DNA of 64,000 nt from Leptospira hartskeerlii. Its GTDB lineage: Bacteria; Spirochaetota; Leptospiria; Leptospirales; Leptospiraceae. Under the pieces are notes generated by a model. That model was not told the origin of the DNA, searched no databases, and saw only the letters and a program-made list of their open reading frames with translations. Below are positions 42,647 through 52,422 of this stretch, piece by piece. Every line of letters starts with the position of its first letter. Within the stretch, counting starts at the first letter, position 1. The position numbers were made by a program, and so were the translations under genes. The stretch lies in NCBI RefSeq assembly GCF_002811475.1, contig NZ_NPDL01000002.1, positions 62,001 through 126,000 of the forward strand, read 5' to 3'.

Positions 42647-44998
42647 TCATACCTTTCCTACAGGCACTCGGACAGTAACCTTGGTGCCTTGTCCCGGATT
42701 GGATTCCAAGTGAATGGTCCCTCCGTGATCGGTGATGATCCGTTGAGAGATAGTCAATCCAAGTCCCGTTCCCTGTTTGGTTCTCCTGGTCGTATACAAA
42801 GGTAAAAAGGCCTTCTCTGCGACTTCGGCGTTCATTCCGGGACCGTTATCTTGAATGGTAAAACTCACCATCTCTCCGTTCAAATATAATTCTTTTCGTG
42901 CGGAAACTTGTATCAATGGATTAGTCGGCTTATGTTCCATTTCGGAAATTGCGTTAACTGCATTCACTAAACAATTGATCAATACTTGTTCGATTTCCTG
43001 CCAAGCTACATGGATCTGAGGAAGTTCCGGATTAGTAACTCGTTTCAATTCGATTCCATTCTTTTTACAACTCACTTCGATGAGTTCGCAGGCTCTCAAA
43101 AGAATAAAATAAGGAGAAACCAATTCTTTCTTTCTCGGAGCCCTTCTTCCTAAATCCAAAAGTCCTTTGATCAGATCTCGGATCCGCAGGGCGGCGCCTT
43201 CTACTCTCTTATAGACTTTTTTTCTTTCTATTGGATCCGGATCTTCATGTTCTAAAAGATCTTCTAGATATAATAAACTGGATTGGAGAGGGTTATTCAC
43301 TTCATGAGCGATACCTGCTGCGATCTCCCCTATAGATGCGAATTTTGCGGTCTCATACAATTGTCTGTCCAAGATCTTGGTTTGAGTCACGTCTGAGAAT
43401 ATCAACATCGCCGCAACGGGAAAATCTTGGTATTTTTTGAGAGGAAGGAACTTTATAGAAAAGTAATTTTCTTCTTCTCCTAATAATACCATGGAGAAGT
43501 CGAAGTAGGCCGCTCTTTGTGTGCGGATACATTCTTCTAATTTGACCAAAATCCCTTTTTGCGCCTCTTCCGGGAAAAGAGAAGGGAACTCGTCGTGCAC
43601 ATCCACATTCAAAAATTGGAATAAGTAAAATTTTAGAATAGGGGCTACTTCCAGTACTTTTCCTTGCGGGTCCAAGATTACGATTCCATTATTCATGGAG
43701 GCAAATAAGTTCCGGAGTTTCATTTCGGAGGCACGGATCAACTCTTCATTCTTTTTCTGTTCCGAAATATCCAAAAGAAGTAAGATTGTCCCAATCCTAT
43801 TCCCATAATCATCTTTCAAGGAAGAAGAAGCTAATAAAAACGGGACCTCATGCCTGCCTCGGATCGTGATCCTGGTTTCCGCTCTCGAACCCAAAAGGAT
43901 CATATCCATTGCTTCCGGCTCTAATTTTAGAAGTTCTCTGACTTGGATGCCAATAATCTCTTCTTTAGAAATTCCTAATAGAGCACTGATATTATTATTC
44001 ACATAAGTAATAAATCCTTCGTCGTCTGTGGACAAAAGAGGAACTTCCAAGGAGTTTAAGAGTGCACCTTGGAATTGTAGGATTTTTGCGGTTTCTCTTC
44101 TTTGTTTTTCAATCCTTAAATATTGAAGAGAAGAAAGAAGATCTTCCACTATCTCGAAATACAGATAGTTCTCTCCGGAATCGAAAGCCATGTTCTCTCT
44201 AGAGATGATTTGGATCCCGCCTATAATTTTGCCTTCTTCTCGAATGATCAGGCTTAAGGATCTTCTGAAATCTTTTGCGACTAGTGCTTCTTCCCATTCC
44301 GGATACACGTTGGAACCGAATTCATAGATATGGAATTGTTCTTTTCCTTCTATAAGAGTTTCGAAAGGAGATTTGGACTTTTTTTCTTCCCAAGCGGTTT
44401 CTAAATTTTTTCTCCATTTAGAATCTAAGTCCGATTGGATCAATATCTGATCTGTTCCGTCTTCTCTTCTATAAAAACCCCAGACCAAACTATAGTGAGG
44501 GTTTTCTTTTAGTGTATCGCAGATCTTTTGAAAGAGTGTACTCTCGGAACTTAAGCGAAGAGATCGTAAATTCAGTTTTAAAAGTCGGAGAGTTCTTAAG
44601 ATACTTTGCAGATAATATAATCTGAGTTCTATCTCTCTGATCTCCGATCTTTGGTAGATATGAAAAATTAAAGGTGAGTTCGGAGTCTCGGAGAACGCGT
44701 TGATCGTAAAGTCCGCAAGAAGAAGTGACCCGCTCCTTTTTCTCAAGTTCCAAAGGAGAGAAATGCCTAATTCTTCCGCTCCGCTCCCGTAATTCCCGAT
44801 GCTGTCCGGCCTAGCGAGTAAATTGCTTAGGCTTAGGTTTTTTAGTTCATCGGGATCGTAGCCTAAGATAGAGCATGCCTTAGGATTTGAACCGAGTATA
44901 CTATAACTTCCGGGTTCTAAGATTAGAATTCCTTCCTGGGCGGGAAAGAAGGCCTTTTCTAAGAGTAGAACTAATTCCCGGTTCTTCATGAATTGCAT
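42647..44998 (-). CDS. PAS/GAF sensor histidine kinase
   Basis: A 783-residue soluble kinase. Order: PAS (about 5-95), a GAF-like sensor (about 140-305), two further PAS domains (about 320-425 and 440-555), HisKA (IGEIAAGIAHEVNNPLQSSL) and HATPase (IQDNGPGM; KQGTGLGLTISQRI). There is no membrane segment, so it senses cytoplasmic signals. The longer frame starts at a TTG at 45052, only 16 bp from the divergent hydrolase; an ATG at 44998 is more likely. It leads the run kinase, kinase-receiver, AmgK-like, MurU-like. Confidence 0.9.
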   Translation of the reverse strand: MQFMKNRELVLLLEKAFFPAQEGILILEPGSYSILGSNPKACSILGYDPDELKNLSLSNLLARPDSIGNYGSGAEELGISLLWNLRKRSGSLLLADFTINAFSETPNSPLIFHIYQRSEIREIELRLYYLQSILRTLRLLKLNLRSLRLSSESTLFQKICDTLKENPHYSLVWGFYRREDGTDQILIQSDLDSKWRKNLETAWEEKKSKSPFETLIEGKEQFHIYEFGSNVYPEWEEALVAKDFRRSLSLIIREEGKIIGGIQIISRENMAFDSGENYLYFEIVEDLLSSLQYLRIEKQRRETAKILQFQGALLNSLEVPLLSTDDEGFITYVNNNISALLGISKEEIIGIQVRELLKLEPEAMDMILLGSRAETRITIRGRHEVPFLLASSSLKDDYGNRIGTILLLLDISEQKKNEELIRASEMKLRNLFASMNNGIVILDPQGKVLEVAPILKFYLFQFLNVDVHDEFPSLFPEEAQKGILVKLEECIRTQRAAYFDFSMVLLGEEENYFSIKFLPLKKYQDFPVAAMLIFSDVTQTKILDRQLYETAKFASIGEIAAGIAHEVNNPLQSSLLYLEDLLEHEDPDPIERKKVYKRVEGAALRIRDLIKGLLDLGRRAPRKKELVSPYFILLRACELIEVSCKKNGIELKRVTNPELPQIHVAWQEIEQVLINCLVNAVNAISEMEHKPTNPLIQVSARKELYLNGEMVSFTIQDNGPGMNAEVAEKAFLPLYTTRRTKQGTGLGLTISQRIITDHGGTIHLESNPGQGTKVTVRVPVGKV

Positions 44999-45067
44999 AT
45001 AATATCGGAATTCCACATCGTAAAATTGATTTGGATTCCTTGCTAGATTCAACTAGAGAGGGAATCA

Positions 45068-45952
45068 TTGACCCAATCTATGGATTTTGTATACGAACTT
45101 TTTCTTCGAAATTATACCAGGCAAAAAATTCGATTTATGGAGAAGGAACTGGGATTTCAGCGTCTTCATCTGGATCTTGGCGGACACAAAATTTTCTTTT
45201 TGAAGAGACCTTCTGCCCAAGGATCGGATAAAACTCTTTTTTTCATCCACGGACTTCTGGATTCTGCCACAGGTTTCAGGAGACTGGCTCCTTTTTTACG
45301 AAATGACTTCAATCTTTTGGTCCCGGACATTCCAGGGTTCGGGTTAAGTCCTCTTCCTAAGGTAAAATATTTGTATCAAGTCGATGTATTTGCGGATCTT
45401 CTTTACAATTCGATCCGCAAACTCGCGTTAAACGATCTGGTTTTGGCAGGACACTCCATGGGTTCTTTGATCGCAATGATGATCGCTATGCGTGATTCTG
45501 AAAAAGAAAAAAGGGTCCAAAGACTTGTGCTGCTCGCTCCGGGTGGGATCCCTCATCCGCAAAGAGACGAAATGAGAAAATTACTTTTCCCTTCTAAAAC
45601 AGAAGAGATTGAAAGACTTCTCACAGCATTGTATCAGGAGAATGTTCCGGAATTGGGTTGTATTGCTAAAAGAGCTCTGCTCAGTCAGTGGAATAATGTA
45701 GCTCACCAATTTTTAACGGAGAATACTTTAGACAGAGAGAAAGAAATTTTTCTAGGCAAAAAACTCTCTGCAGTTTCCCAAAAAACTCTGATCATTTCCG
45801 GCACAGAAGATCCAATCACCGGTCCCACTATGGTGAAAAAATTACATTCTTATTTAAAGAGAAGCAAACTGGTCTGGATCCCGAATGCGAAACATGCTCT
45901 GCACATGGAAAGACCAAAAGAAGTTGCAGAAAAGATCAATTCTTGGCTTTGA
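45068..45952 (+). CDS. Alpha/beta hydrolase
   Basis: A 294-residue alpha/beta hydrolase: FFIHGLLDSATGFRRLAP, the nucleophile elbow LAGHSMGSLIA, an Asp in ISGTEDPITGP and a catalytic His in PNAKHALHMERP. Related proteins are esterases or lipases. There is no signal peptide. The start TTG at 45068 has GAGAGGGA directly upstream; the ATG at 45080 lies too far from it. It is divergent from the PAS/GAF kinase. Confidence 0.88.
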   Translation: MTQSMDFVYELFLRNYTRQKIRFMEKELGFQRLHLDLGGHKIFFLKRPSAQGSDKTLFFIHGLLDSATGFRRLAPFLRNDFNLLVPDIPGFGLSPLPKVKYLYQVDVFADLLYNSIRKLALNDLVLAGHSMGSLIAMMIAMRDSEKEKRVQRLVLLAPGGIPHPQRDEMRKLLFPSKTEEIERLLTALYQENVPELGCIAKRALLSQWNNVAHQFLTENTLDREKEIFLGKKLSAVSQKTLIISGTEDPITGPTMVKKLHSYLKRSKLVWIPNAKHALHMERPKEVAEKINSWL

Positions 45953-46303
45953 GAGGCTGGATGAACCGATTTTTATTACTTGAATGGGGGAGAAGAAGAA
46001 GTTCCGTTATCAAATATTGGATATTCGTTTGGAAATAAATTATTAAAATCTAATACTCTTTTTATTTATTTTTATATTCGTAAGTTCTATCTATGAAATA
46101 AAAAAGACAGACACATGAATTGAAAAAAATCATGAAAAATTTCGCATAACCTTCTTCCCAAAAATTTAGATCAACTCTTGATCTAAATCACATTTTATAA
46201 AATTTAAAAAAATCTTCCTACCTTCGTCCGAGTTTTTTGAAAAAAGAATATAGAAATTAGAATCAAAAAACCGTAATACAAGGGGCCGGTCGGCGGATAA
46301 AAA
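45953..46303. other. 351-bp AT-rich intergenic region
   Basis: No coding frame is supported. It carries the 25-bp inverted repeat at 46164..46188 and the promoter of the response regulator; the last 20 bases include GGCGGA as a weak ribosome-binding site. Confidence 0.6.
46164..46188. promoter_or_regulatory. 11-bp perfect inverted repeat upstream of the LuxR regulator
   Basis: ATTTAGATCAA (46164-46174) and TTGATCTAAAT (46178-46188) are perfect inverted repeats around CTC. The site lies 115 bp before the response regulator start. With a 3-base spacer and no T run it looks more like a dimer-binding operator than a terminator; the regulator's own binding site is one possibility. Confidence 0.5.
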
Positions 46304-46921
46304 ATGGAAAAAGTAAAAATTGCTATAGTTGAAGACAATTCAGAGTTTGCTCAGAACTGTGCAAACACTCTCTCCGTAATGGAAGAAGTAGATCAGGTAG
46401 AAGTATTTTCTTCTACCGAAGATTTATCACAAAATCGTGAGGATAAATTTGATCTTGTATTTATGGATATCGTTCTCCCTGGAAAATCCGGGATTGATTA
46501 TATAAAAGAAAGATCCGATTTTGATAACGATCCAAAATACATTATGCTTTCCACGTTAGACACGGACGATGCTTTGATACAAGCGATGAAGGCAGGTGCA
46601 GTTGGATTTGTTCTTAAAAAAGATCTGAAAGACATAAAAGAAGTAGCGAGAATGGTGATGAAAGAAGGTGGAATACTTTCTCCCGGTGCTGCGGCAAAAG
46701 TGATCTCTTTTTTCAGAAAATCACCGACTAAGGAAACACATTCTCTAACTCCAAGAGAAAGAGAAATTTTGAACCATATCATCAACGGTTATAGAACGAA
46801 GGATATTGCGCGTAACTTCGGAACAAAAGAAGGTACTGTTCGGATCCAGATCAAAAGTATTTTTAAAAAATTACAAGTGAACTCCAGAGTGGATCTAGTT
46901 CGTAAATATTCTCGTTTCTAA
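46304..46921 (+). CDS. NarL/LuxR-type response regulator
   Basis: A 205-residue response regulator: receiver domain (about 3-120; AIVEDNSEFAQNC, phospho-Asp in LVFMDIVLPGKSG, Lys in FVLKKDLKD) and LuxR-type helix-turn-helix (LTPREREILNHIINGYRTKD, then EGTVRIQIKSIFKKLQV). No kinase gene is adjacent, so it is an orphan. A palindromic site upstream may be its own operator. Confidence 0.93.
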   Translation: MEKVKIAIVEDNSEFAQNCANTLSVMEEVDQVEVFSSTEDLSQNREDKFDLVFMDIVLPGKSGIDYIKERSDFDNDPKYIMLSTLDTDDALIQAMKAGAVGFVLKKDLKDIKEVARMVMKEGGILSPGAAAKVISFFRKSPTKETHSLTPREREILNHIINGYRTKDIARNFGTKEGTVRIQIKSIFKKLQVNSRVDLVRKYSRF

Positions 46922-47088
46922 GAAGTTCACTAATCCAAAGTGTCTAGTTTTACTGTGACAGTACACATTAGTTTTTGCGACACGGAAAGATTAGTTTGGT
47001 AAGAGTTTGTAATAAAAAATTCGTTAATTTAAATTAATAAGGAAACTTGCTTTCATCGAATTGTTACTAGTGTATGGTATACGGCATG

Positions 47089-47718
47089 ATGGAGATCCGA
47101 GAAACGGAATGGTCCGAAGCTCTCGCTCGTCTTGCTACGGTAGTATCTACTTACAAACATGTTGGAAGTACTACAGACCAAGTCTTTCTAGCTTGCGAGT
47201 CATTATGGGCAGATTGGGACGACTTCGAGCCTACTGGGCCTGATTGGTTACAAGGTTTCGAGGAATCCATGGACGAGGGAGAAATGCAGTATGCTGCAAA
47301 CTCCTTCTCTCAAGTAAGATCTTTATTGAGAGAAAAATTAGACGCTGTTAATCACACATTCGAGAACGGAGAAGATTCTGCGATCGGAGGTTTGATCTTA
47401 GAATTGTCCGACGGAATATATTCTCTATTAAACGGGCCGGAAGAGCCGGATAAGACCGTCGAATCTATACTGATAGAAGCAGAAAAACTTTTAGAAATAC
47501 TTTTAGAGTCCAACGATCTCAAATTTCCAGAAGACGAAAATTTGTCTTCTATCGATTTAGAGTTGGTTTCCGATCTAGGGGAAAGAGAAATTTTAAGAGA
47601 ATTGATCTCCGCTTTTGAATTTGCTGCGGAATCAAAACAGAACGGAAGAGCATTGTATTTATTGATGTCCAGGATTTTCATAGTTCACTGGAGTTTTTAC
47701 AGATTGAAGGTGGCTTAA
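47089..47718 (+). CDS. Acidic hypothetical protein
   Basis: I do not recognise this 209-residue acidic, mostly helical protein. There is no signal peptide, membrane segment or known motif. Trp-rich segments (SLWADWDDFEPTGPDWLQGF) followed by long amphipathic helices suggest a protein-protein interaction role. The start may be 47074 or 47089; neither has a good ribosome-binding site. The neighbouring regulator at 46304 could control it. Confidence 0.6.
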   Translation: MEIRETEWSEALARLATVVSTYKHVGSTTDQVFLACESLWADWDDFEPTGPDWLQGFEESMDEGEMQYAANSFSQVRSLLREKLDAVNHTFENGEDSAIGGLILELSDGIYSLLNGPEEPDKTVESILIEAEKLLEILLESNDLKFPEDENLSSIDLELVSDLGEREILRELISAFEFAAESKQNGRALYLLMSRIFIVHWSFYRLKVA

Positions 47719-47734
47719 TTATAAATTTCTAATT

Positions 47735-48445
47735 TTATTTGAGTTTTCTTTTCTTCTGTGCTGCCAGTCTTACTTCTTCCCTTAAGCTTTCTGCCTCTTG
47801 TTGGGAGATCCCTATTTGATCCAGCATGAATGTTTCGAATTTTTTTCTCCAAAGTTCGAGATCTTCTTCTCCCTTAAGTTTTGGAACGTAAAACGGTTCC
47901 GATATAAAGAATTCCGCTTTTGAGAATAGTTTTGGAACAGGCGTCCTATCCCAGCTTTGTACAATTTTATAACGATCATATTTAGCGTAGTAGGATAATA
48001 TAGGAAAGCCTGTCATCGAGGCTAATTGGATGATCCCCGGCTTGAGAGTATAAACGGGACCAGTGGGGCCGTCAGGTGTGATCAAACTGATACTTCCTTT
48101 TTTGGCGTCTTGGACCAATGCCTTTAATGCTGCGGCTCCTCCTCTTTTACTAGAACCCCTTTTGGGTCGCATTCCGAAATGAGAGATTACTCTAGTGACC
48201 AATTCTCCGTCCTTAGATTGAGACGCCATAGGGATCACTTCCAAGCCGTAACGTTTTACATAAAACTTATATGTGAAATCTATAATGAATGGGATCTGAT
48301 TATGCCAAAGCGCTAAGACAAATCCTCTTTTTTTAAGAAGTAATTCTTCCGCTTTTTTTGGGACATGTATCTCGGACCAACGAACAGTTATATAGATAAT
48401 TTTTAATATGAAAGTTGCAAGGAAGGAGGAGATTGCGATCTTCAT
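47735..48445 (-). CDS. Lysophospholipid acyltransferase-like protein (DUF374)
   Basis: A 236-residue membrane-associated protein of the LPLAT/DUF374 group: FVLALWHNQIPFIIDFTY with His but no full HxxxxD, SLITPDGPTGPVYTLKPGII, and FPILSYYAKYDRYKIVQSWD. An N-terminal hydrophobic segment anchors it. DUF374 proteins are thought to acylate lipid A or glycerolipids. The start overlaps the upstream gene as ATGA, so it is coupled in the ppk1 operon. Confidence 0.85.
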   Translation of the reverse strand: MKIAISSFLATFILKIIYITVRWSEIHVPKKAEELLLKKRGFVLALWHNQIPFIIDFTYKFYVKRYGLEVIPMASQSKDGELVTRVISHFGMRPKRGSSKRGGAAALKALVQDAKKGSISLITPDGPTGPVYTLKPGIIQLASMTGFPILSYYAKYDRYKIVQSWDRTPVPKLFSKAEFFISEPFYVPKLKGEEDLELWRKKFETFMLDQIGISQQEAESLREEVRLAAQKKRKLK

Positions 48446-48798
48446 GACCGATTTCTCCCCTGGAAAAAAGGCAATAAAAAGAGCCAGATTGATGATAGTG
48501 CAAGTCCTATACTATCTTTGAAAACTTCGGAATCGGGATCCTGTTTAGGATTATCTAAGAAATTATAAAATCCCCAAACAAAATAACCGATACCGATCGA
48601 TTTTCCTAAACCGGCGATTAAAATCCTTCTTCCTTGGTTATGAAAGTAAGAATACCATTCTGTGGAATACAAAAGACTCACTGTTAAATAAGTCGGGATC
48701 CAAACTTGTGGTTCCGACTTTATATAACTTAAGCCCGCAAATACGATCCAGGTAATTACGGTCAGAAACCTAAAAAAACCGGATAGTTTTCTTTTCAT
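48442..48798 (-). CDS. Small multi-pass membrane protein
   Basis: I do not recognise this 118-residue protein. It has three or four hydrophobic segments (FFRFLTVITWIVFAGLSYI, IPTYLTVSLLYSTEWYSYF, KSIGIGYFVWGFYNFL, IGLALSSIWLFLLPFF). It sits between the FAD oxidase (4 bp upstream) and the acyltransferase (4-base overlap), so it is cotranscribed with them and possibly a subunit of a membrane complex. Confidence 0.7.
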   Translation of the reverse strand: MKRKLSGFFRFLTVITWIVFAGLSYIKSEPQVWIPTYLTVSLLYSTEWYSYFHNQGRRILIAGLGKSIGIGYFVWGFYNFLDNPKQDPDSEVFKDSIGLALSSIWLFLLPFFQGRNRS

Positions 48799-48802
48799 GG
48801 CT

Positions 48803-50221
48803 TTAGGGGAGAATTTTCCCCGGATTTAAAAGATTTTTAGGATCCAGCGCTTTTTTGATCATCCTCATCACTTCTATCTCAGCAGAAGAACGAGAGAAAT
48901 GTAGAAAGTCTTTTTTCAAAAGACCGATCCCATGTTCTGCACTAATCGATCCATGATGTTTTTGTAATAGTTCAAACATAGACGGATCTACCTTTTTGCA
49001 CTGGGAGAAAAACTCCGCATCCGAAAGATCCTTAGGTTTTACTATATTCAAATGAAGATTTCCGTCACCGATATGTCCGAAAAGTGCGATCTCAAAGCCG
49101 GGATATTTAGAAGAAAGCAAAGACTGCATATCTTCCAAGAACGGATTCATATTCCGCAGAGGGAGAGATATATCGTTTTTGTGAACTGTATAATCAATGG
49201 AGATAGATTCGCTGATCCCTTCTCTGTATTTCCAGAATGTTTCAGCTTGTCTGGAATTCTGAGCAAGGCTTCCGTCGGAAACATAACCTTTTTCCATAAT
49301 AGTTTCTAAAAATGAGAATAATTTCTCATCGTCGGATTCTTCGGTGATCTCGAATTCCATTAAAACATAGTATGGACTTGCTTCCGGAAATGGATCCGGA
49401 ACATTTAAATGGTCCATTACCTTATCCAAACAATATTTGGTCAAAAACTCGAATGCCAGAATAGGTAAGGACATATTATGAGTTTCTTTAAATAATTCTA
49501 ATATAGAAGGAAAATCAGGAACTGCTGTGAAAAGGATCCGATTGTCCGCAGGTTTTTTAGTAAGTTTTAAGGTGCATTCGGTGATGATCCCCAATGTTCC
49601 TTCGGAACCTATGAATAAATGTTTGAGATCGTAACCGGTATTGTTTTTTAGGATCTCGCCATTAAATTCCAGGATTTCTCCCGTTCCTGTAACTACTTTT
49701 AGTCCTAAGACCCAATCACGGATCAGTCCATAATGAACTACTCTGACGCCACCTGCGTTAGTCGCAATGTTTCCTCCTATATGAGAAGAACCTGTTGCTG
49801 CAAAATCTACAGGGAAATAAAAACCTCTTTCTTCCGTTTCTTTATGTAGATTTTTAGTGATCATCCCTGCTTGTACGGTTATGGAACCGAAGAATGGATC
49901 GAAATCCAAAACTTGATCCATCTTAGTAAGAGAGACCACTATTTCTCCGGATTTGGCCACTGCTCCACCCGCGTAACCTGTTCTTCCTCCGGAAGGAACT
50001 ATCTTGATATCATTCTCGAATGCGAATTTTACGATTTCTGAAACTTCTTGTGTGTTTTTAGGGAATGTCAGGATTTCATAGTCCGGCACATATACTTTTG
50101 TTCTGTCCATCCCGAAAGAGAGGAATGTTGCCTGATCCATTTGGGTTTCGTCTTTGAAAAAAACCCTGTCTTCTCCCAATAGGGATTTGAGTTTGTTTTT
50201 ATTTTCCTGGCTGATACTCAT
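48803..50221 (-). CDS. FAD-linked oxidase (GlcD/D-2-hydroxyacid dehydrogenase-like)
   Basis: A 472-residue flavoprotein of the GlcD/DLD/D-2-hydroxyglutarate dehydrogenase group. VPSGGRTGYAGGAV and GSSHIGGNIATNAGGVRVV bind FAD. The C-terminal domain has FGHIGDGNLHLNI with metal-binding His, EHGIG and NPGKILP. It oxidises a 2-hydroxyacid such as D-lactate or glycolate. It starts 2 bp after ppk1; the ribosome-binding site GGAA is inside the last ppk1 codons. Confidence 0.92.
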   Translation of the reverse strand: MSISQENKNKLKSLLGEDRVFFKDETQMDQATFLSFGMDRTKVYVPDYEILTFPKNTQEVSEIVKFAFENDIKIVPSGGRTGYAGGAVAKSGEIVVSLTKMDQVLDFDPFFGSITVQAGMITKNLHKETEERGFYFPVDFAATGSSHIGGNIATNAGGVRVVHYGLIRDWVLGLKVVTGTGEILEFNGEILKNNTGYDLKHLFIGSEGTLGIITECTLKLTKKPADNRILFTAVPDFPSILELFKETHNMSLPILAFEFLTKYCLDKVMDHLNVPDPFPEASPYYVLMEFEITEESDDEKLFSFLETIMEKGYVSDGSLAQNSRQAETFWKYREGISESISIDYTVHKNDISLPLRNMNPFLEDMQSLLSSKYPGFEIALFGHIGDGNLHLNIVKPKDLSDAEFFSQCKKVDPSMFELLQKHHGSISAEHGIGLLKKDFLHFSRSSAEIEVMRMIKKALDPKNLLNPGKILP

Positions 50222-50223
50222 AT

Positions 50224-52353
50224 TTATTCCGTGAAGTTCATTCTTTCGATCTGGCTATCCACAGGCTTCTCGCCTTCTACTCTTTCTCTCTTACGATAGA
50301 TCCCGTCGGACGAAAGTAGTCTGGCTTTTACGTTGTCCCTGATCTGAACATCTAAGATCTTTTTAATCCTATCTTTGTTCTTCGCATCCAATATTGGAAA
50401 TAAGACCTCGATTCTTCTTTCAAAGTTTCTAGGCATACAGTCCGCGGAAGCAAGGAAGATACTCTCTTCTCCGCCTGAAAGGAAATAATAAATACGTGTA
50501 TGTTCTAAAAACCTGCCTACTATGGAGATGACAGTGATATTTTCCGAAATTCCGGGAAGCCCGGGCTTTAAACAGCATATTCCACGGATGATCAGTTCTA
50601 TGATCACTCCAGCTCGACTAGCATTATACATTGCTAATATAATATGAGGATCTACTAGGCTGTTCATTTTGAAAATAATACGCGCAGGTTTTCCCGCTTT
50701 TGCGTTTTCAGTCTCTTTTTCGATCAGAGCCAAAAACACGGTTTTTAGGTTATGAGGAGAAGCTGCCAACTTGTTCAAAAAAGGCATCTTTGCATAACTG
50801 GTGATCGTATTAAAGATAGTGGAAACATCTTCTGTAATATCTTTGTTAACGGTAAAGAAGCTGAGATCCGTATAATATTTGCTAGTTGTGGAGTTGTAAT
50901 TTCCGGTCCCAAGGTGCACATAACGTACTAGATGTTCTTCTTCTCTTCTTACGATCAGAAGCATTTTACTGTGGATCTTAAGTCCCACAACTCCATATAC
51001 TACGTGGACTCCTCTTTCTTCCAGCTTTTGTGCCCATTTGATATTTCGTTCTTCGTCGAATCTTGCCTTTAGCTCCACAAGTACGGTGACCTGTTTTCCA
51101 TTTTCTGCGGCCTGCCCCAAGTATTGGATGATAGGAGAATCTCCACTTGTGCGATATAGGGTCATCTTGATCCCCAAAACTTTCGGGTCTTCGCTGGAAA
51201 TCCTGAGTAGATCCTCGATTGCACCGAAAGATTGATAAGGGTGATGTAGCAGCCTGTCTTTCTTCTTGATTGCGTCGAAAATTTTTTCAGGAGATTCGAA
51301 CTTTAAAGTGGTCTTCTGTTGGAAAAATGGATACTTGAATTTGGAAGTATGTTCCAATCCGTAAAAATACATCGTATCACTAATATTTAATATAGAAGAT
51401 ACATCGAAAATTTCATGGTCTTGTAGTTCCATGAGTTCTTTTAAAGTATTTCGTACGAAAGAAGAAGTTCCTTCGTAAATGTCCATCCTGACCGCATCTC
51501 CCCAGATACGGTTCCGGATCTCTTTTTTCATAGTGATGAGCAGATCTTTTACGGAAGCTTCTTCGTCGATCGAGATATCTGCATCCCTTAGGATCCGGAA
51601 AGGATATACTTCTTTTACTGTCATTCCGTAGAATAGGTCATCCACATGTAGTTTAATGATCTCTTCCAGTGGGAAAAATCTTCTGGTTTTACCTTCTCCT
51701 TTCAGTTGTAAGAACCTTGGCAATACGGAAGGTACTTGAACTACGGCGAACAGATCTTTTTTAAGTCCTGTTTTTTCGTCGTCTGTGGCGAGAACAATCG
51801 CTAAGTTTAAGGATTTATTAAGTATGTGCGGGAATGGGTGAGATGGATCTATGGAAAGTGGAGTTAAAATAGGAGAAACATCTTCTTTATAATAATGTTT
51901 AATGTCTTCTATTTCATTTTTATTTAATTCATCTGGATTAAAAATAAGATGGATCCCATTCTCTTTCATTTGTTCCAGAGTTTGGGTCAGAATTTCATAT
52001 TGAACATTTACGAAACTTCTTACCTTATTGGATAACTCAGTTAAGATCTCGGAAGCCCTTTGGCCGTTCAGACTTTTTTCGTCGTTACCTTCTGCCAATA
52101 GGTTTCTTAAACCTGCGACTCGGACCATATAGAACTCGTCCAAGTTTGATTCAGTGATACATAAAAATTTCAGACGTTCCAGAAGAGGATTTTCGGGATC
52201 GTTCGCTTCTTCTAGGACCCGTTTGTTAAAATCCACCCATGAAAGTTCCCGATCAAAAAAGATATCGGAGTTACCGATATGGATCGGTCCCTTGTTTCCA
52301 TTTCCCCCACTTCCTAAGGTTTGGTTTTCGGGCGATTTTATCTTTTGGGCCAC
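50224..52353 (-). CDS. ppk1: Polyphosphate kinase 1
   Basis: Ppk1 makes inorganic polyphosphate from ATP. The 709 residues contain the family blocks: FFDRELSWVDFNKRVLEEA, DEFYMVRVAG, SHPFPHILNKSLNLA, the phospho-His strands GLKIHSKMLLIVRREE and HLGTGNYNS, LALIEKE and the C-terminal phosphate-binding LASADCMPRNFERRIEVLFP. The start GTG at 52353 has AGGA 8 bases upstream and fits the family N-terminus; an upstream TTG at 52470 would add residues unlike Ppk1. It is the first gene of an operon with an FAD oxidase and two envelope genes. Confidence 0.94.
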   Translation of the reverse strand: MAQKIKSPENQTLGSGGNGNKGPIHIGNSDIFFDRELSWVDFNKRVLEEANDPENPLLERLKFLCITESNLDEFYMVRVAGLRNLLAEGNDEKSLNGQRASEILTELSNKVRSFVNVQYEILTQTLEQMKENGIHLIFNPDELNKNEIEDIKHYYKEDVSPILTPLSIDPSHPFPHILNKSLNLAIVLATDDEKTGLKKDLFAVVQVPSVLPRFLQLKGEGKTRRFFPLEEIIKLHVDDLFYGMTVKEVYPFRILRDADISIDEEASVKDLLITMKKEIRNRIWGDAVRMDIYEGTSSFVRNTLKELMELQDHEIFDVSSILNISDTMYFYGLEHTSKFKYPFFQQKTTLKFESPEKIFDAIKKKDRLLHHPYQSFGAIEDLLRISSEDPKVLGIKMTLYRTSGDSPIIQYLGQAAENGKQVTVLVELKARFDEERNIKWAQKLEERGVHVVYGVVGLKIHSKMLLIVRREEEHLVRYVHLGTGNYNSTTSKYYTDLSFFTVNKDITEDVSTIFNTITSYAKMPFLNKLAASPHNLKTVFLALIEKETENAKAGKPARIIFKMNSLVDPHIILAMYNASRAGVIIELIIRGICCLKPGLPGISENITVISIVGRFLEHTRIYYFLSGGEESIFLASADCMPRNFERRIEVLFPILDAKNKDRIKKILDVQIRDNVKARLLSSDGIYRKRERVEGEKPVDSQIERMNFTE

Positions 52354-52422
52354 TGATTTAGTCCTACTTTCTTCTGGTTTAAAATGGACGGGTCGAGAGT
52401 CAAGTCTGCTTTTCAGGACTAT

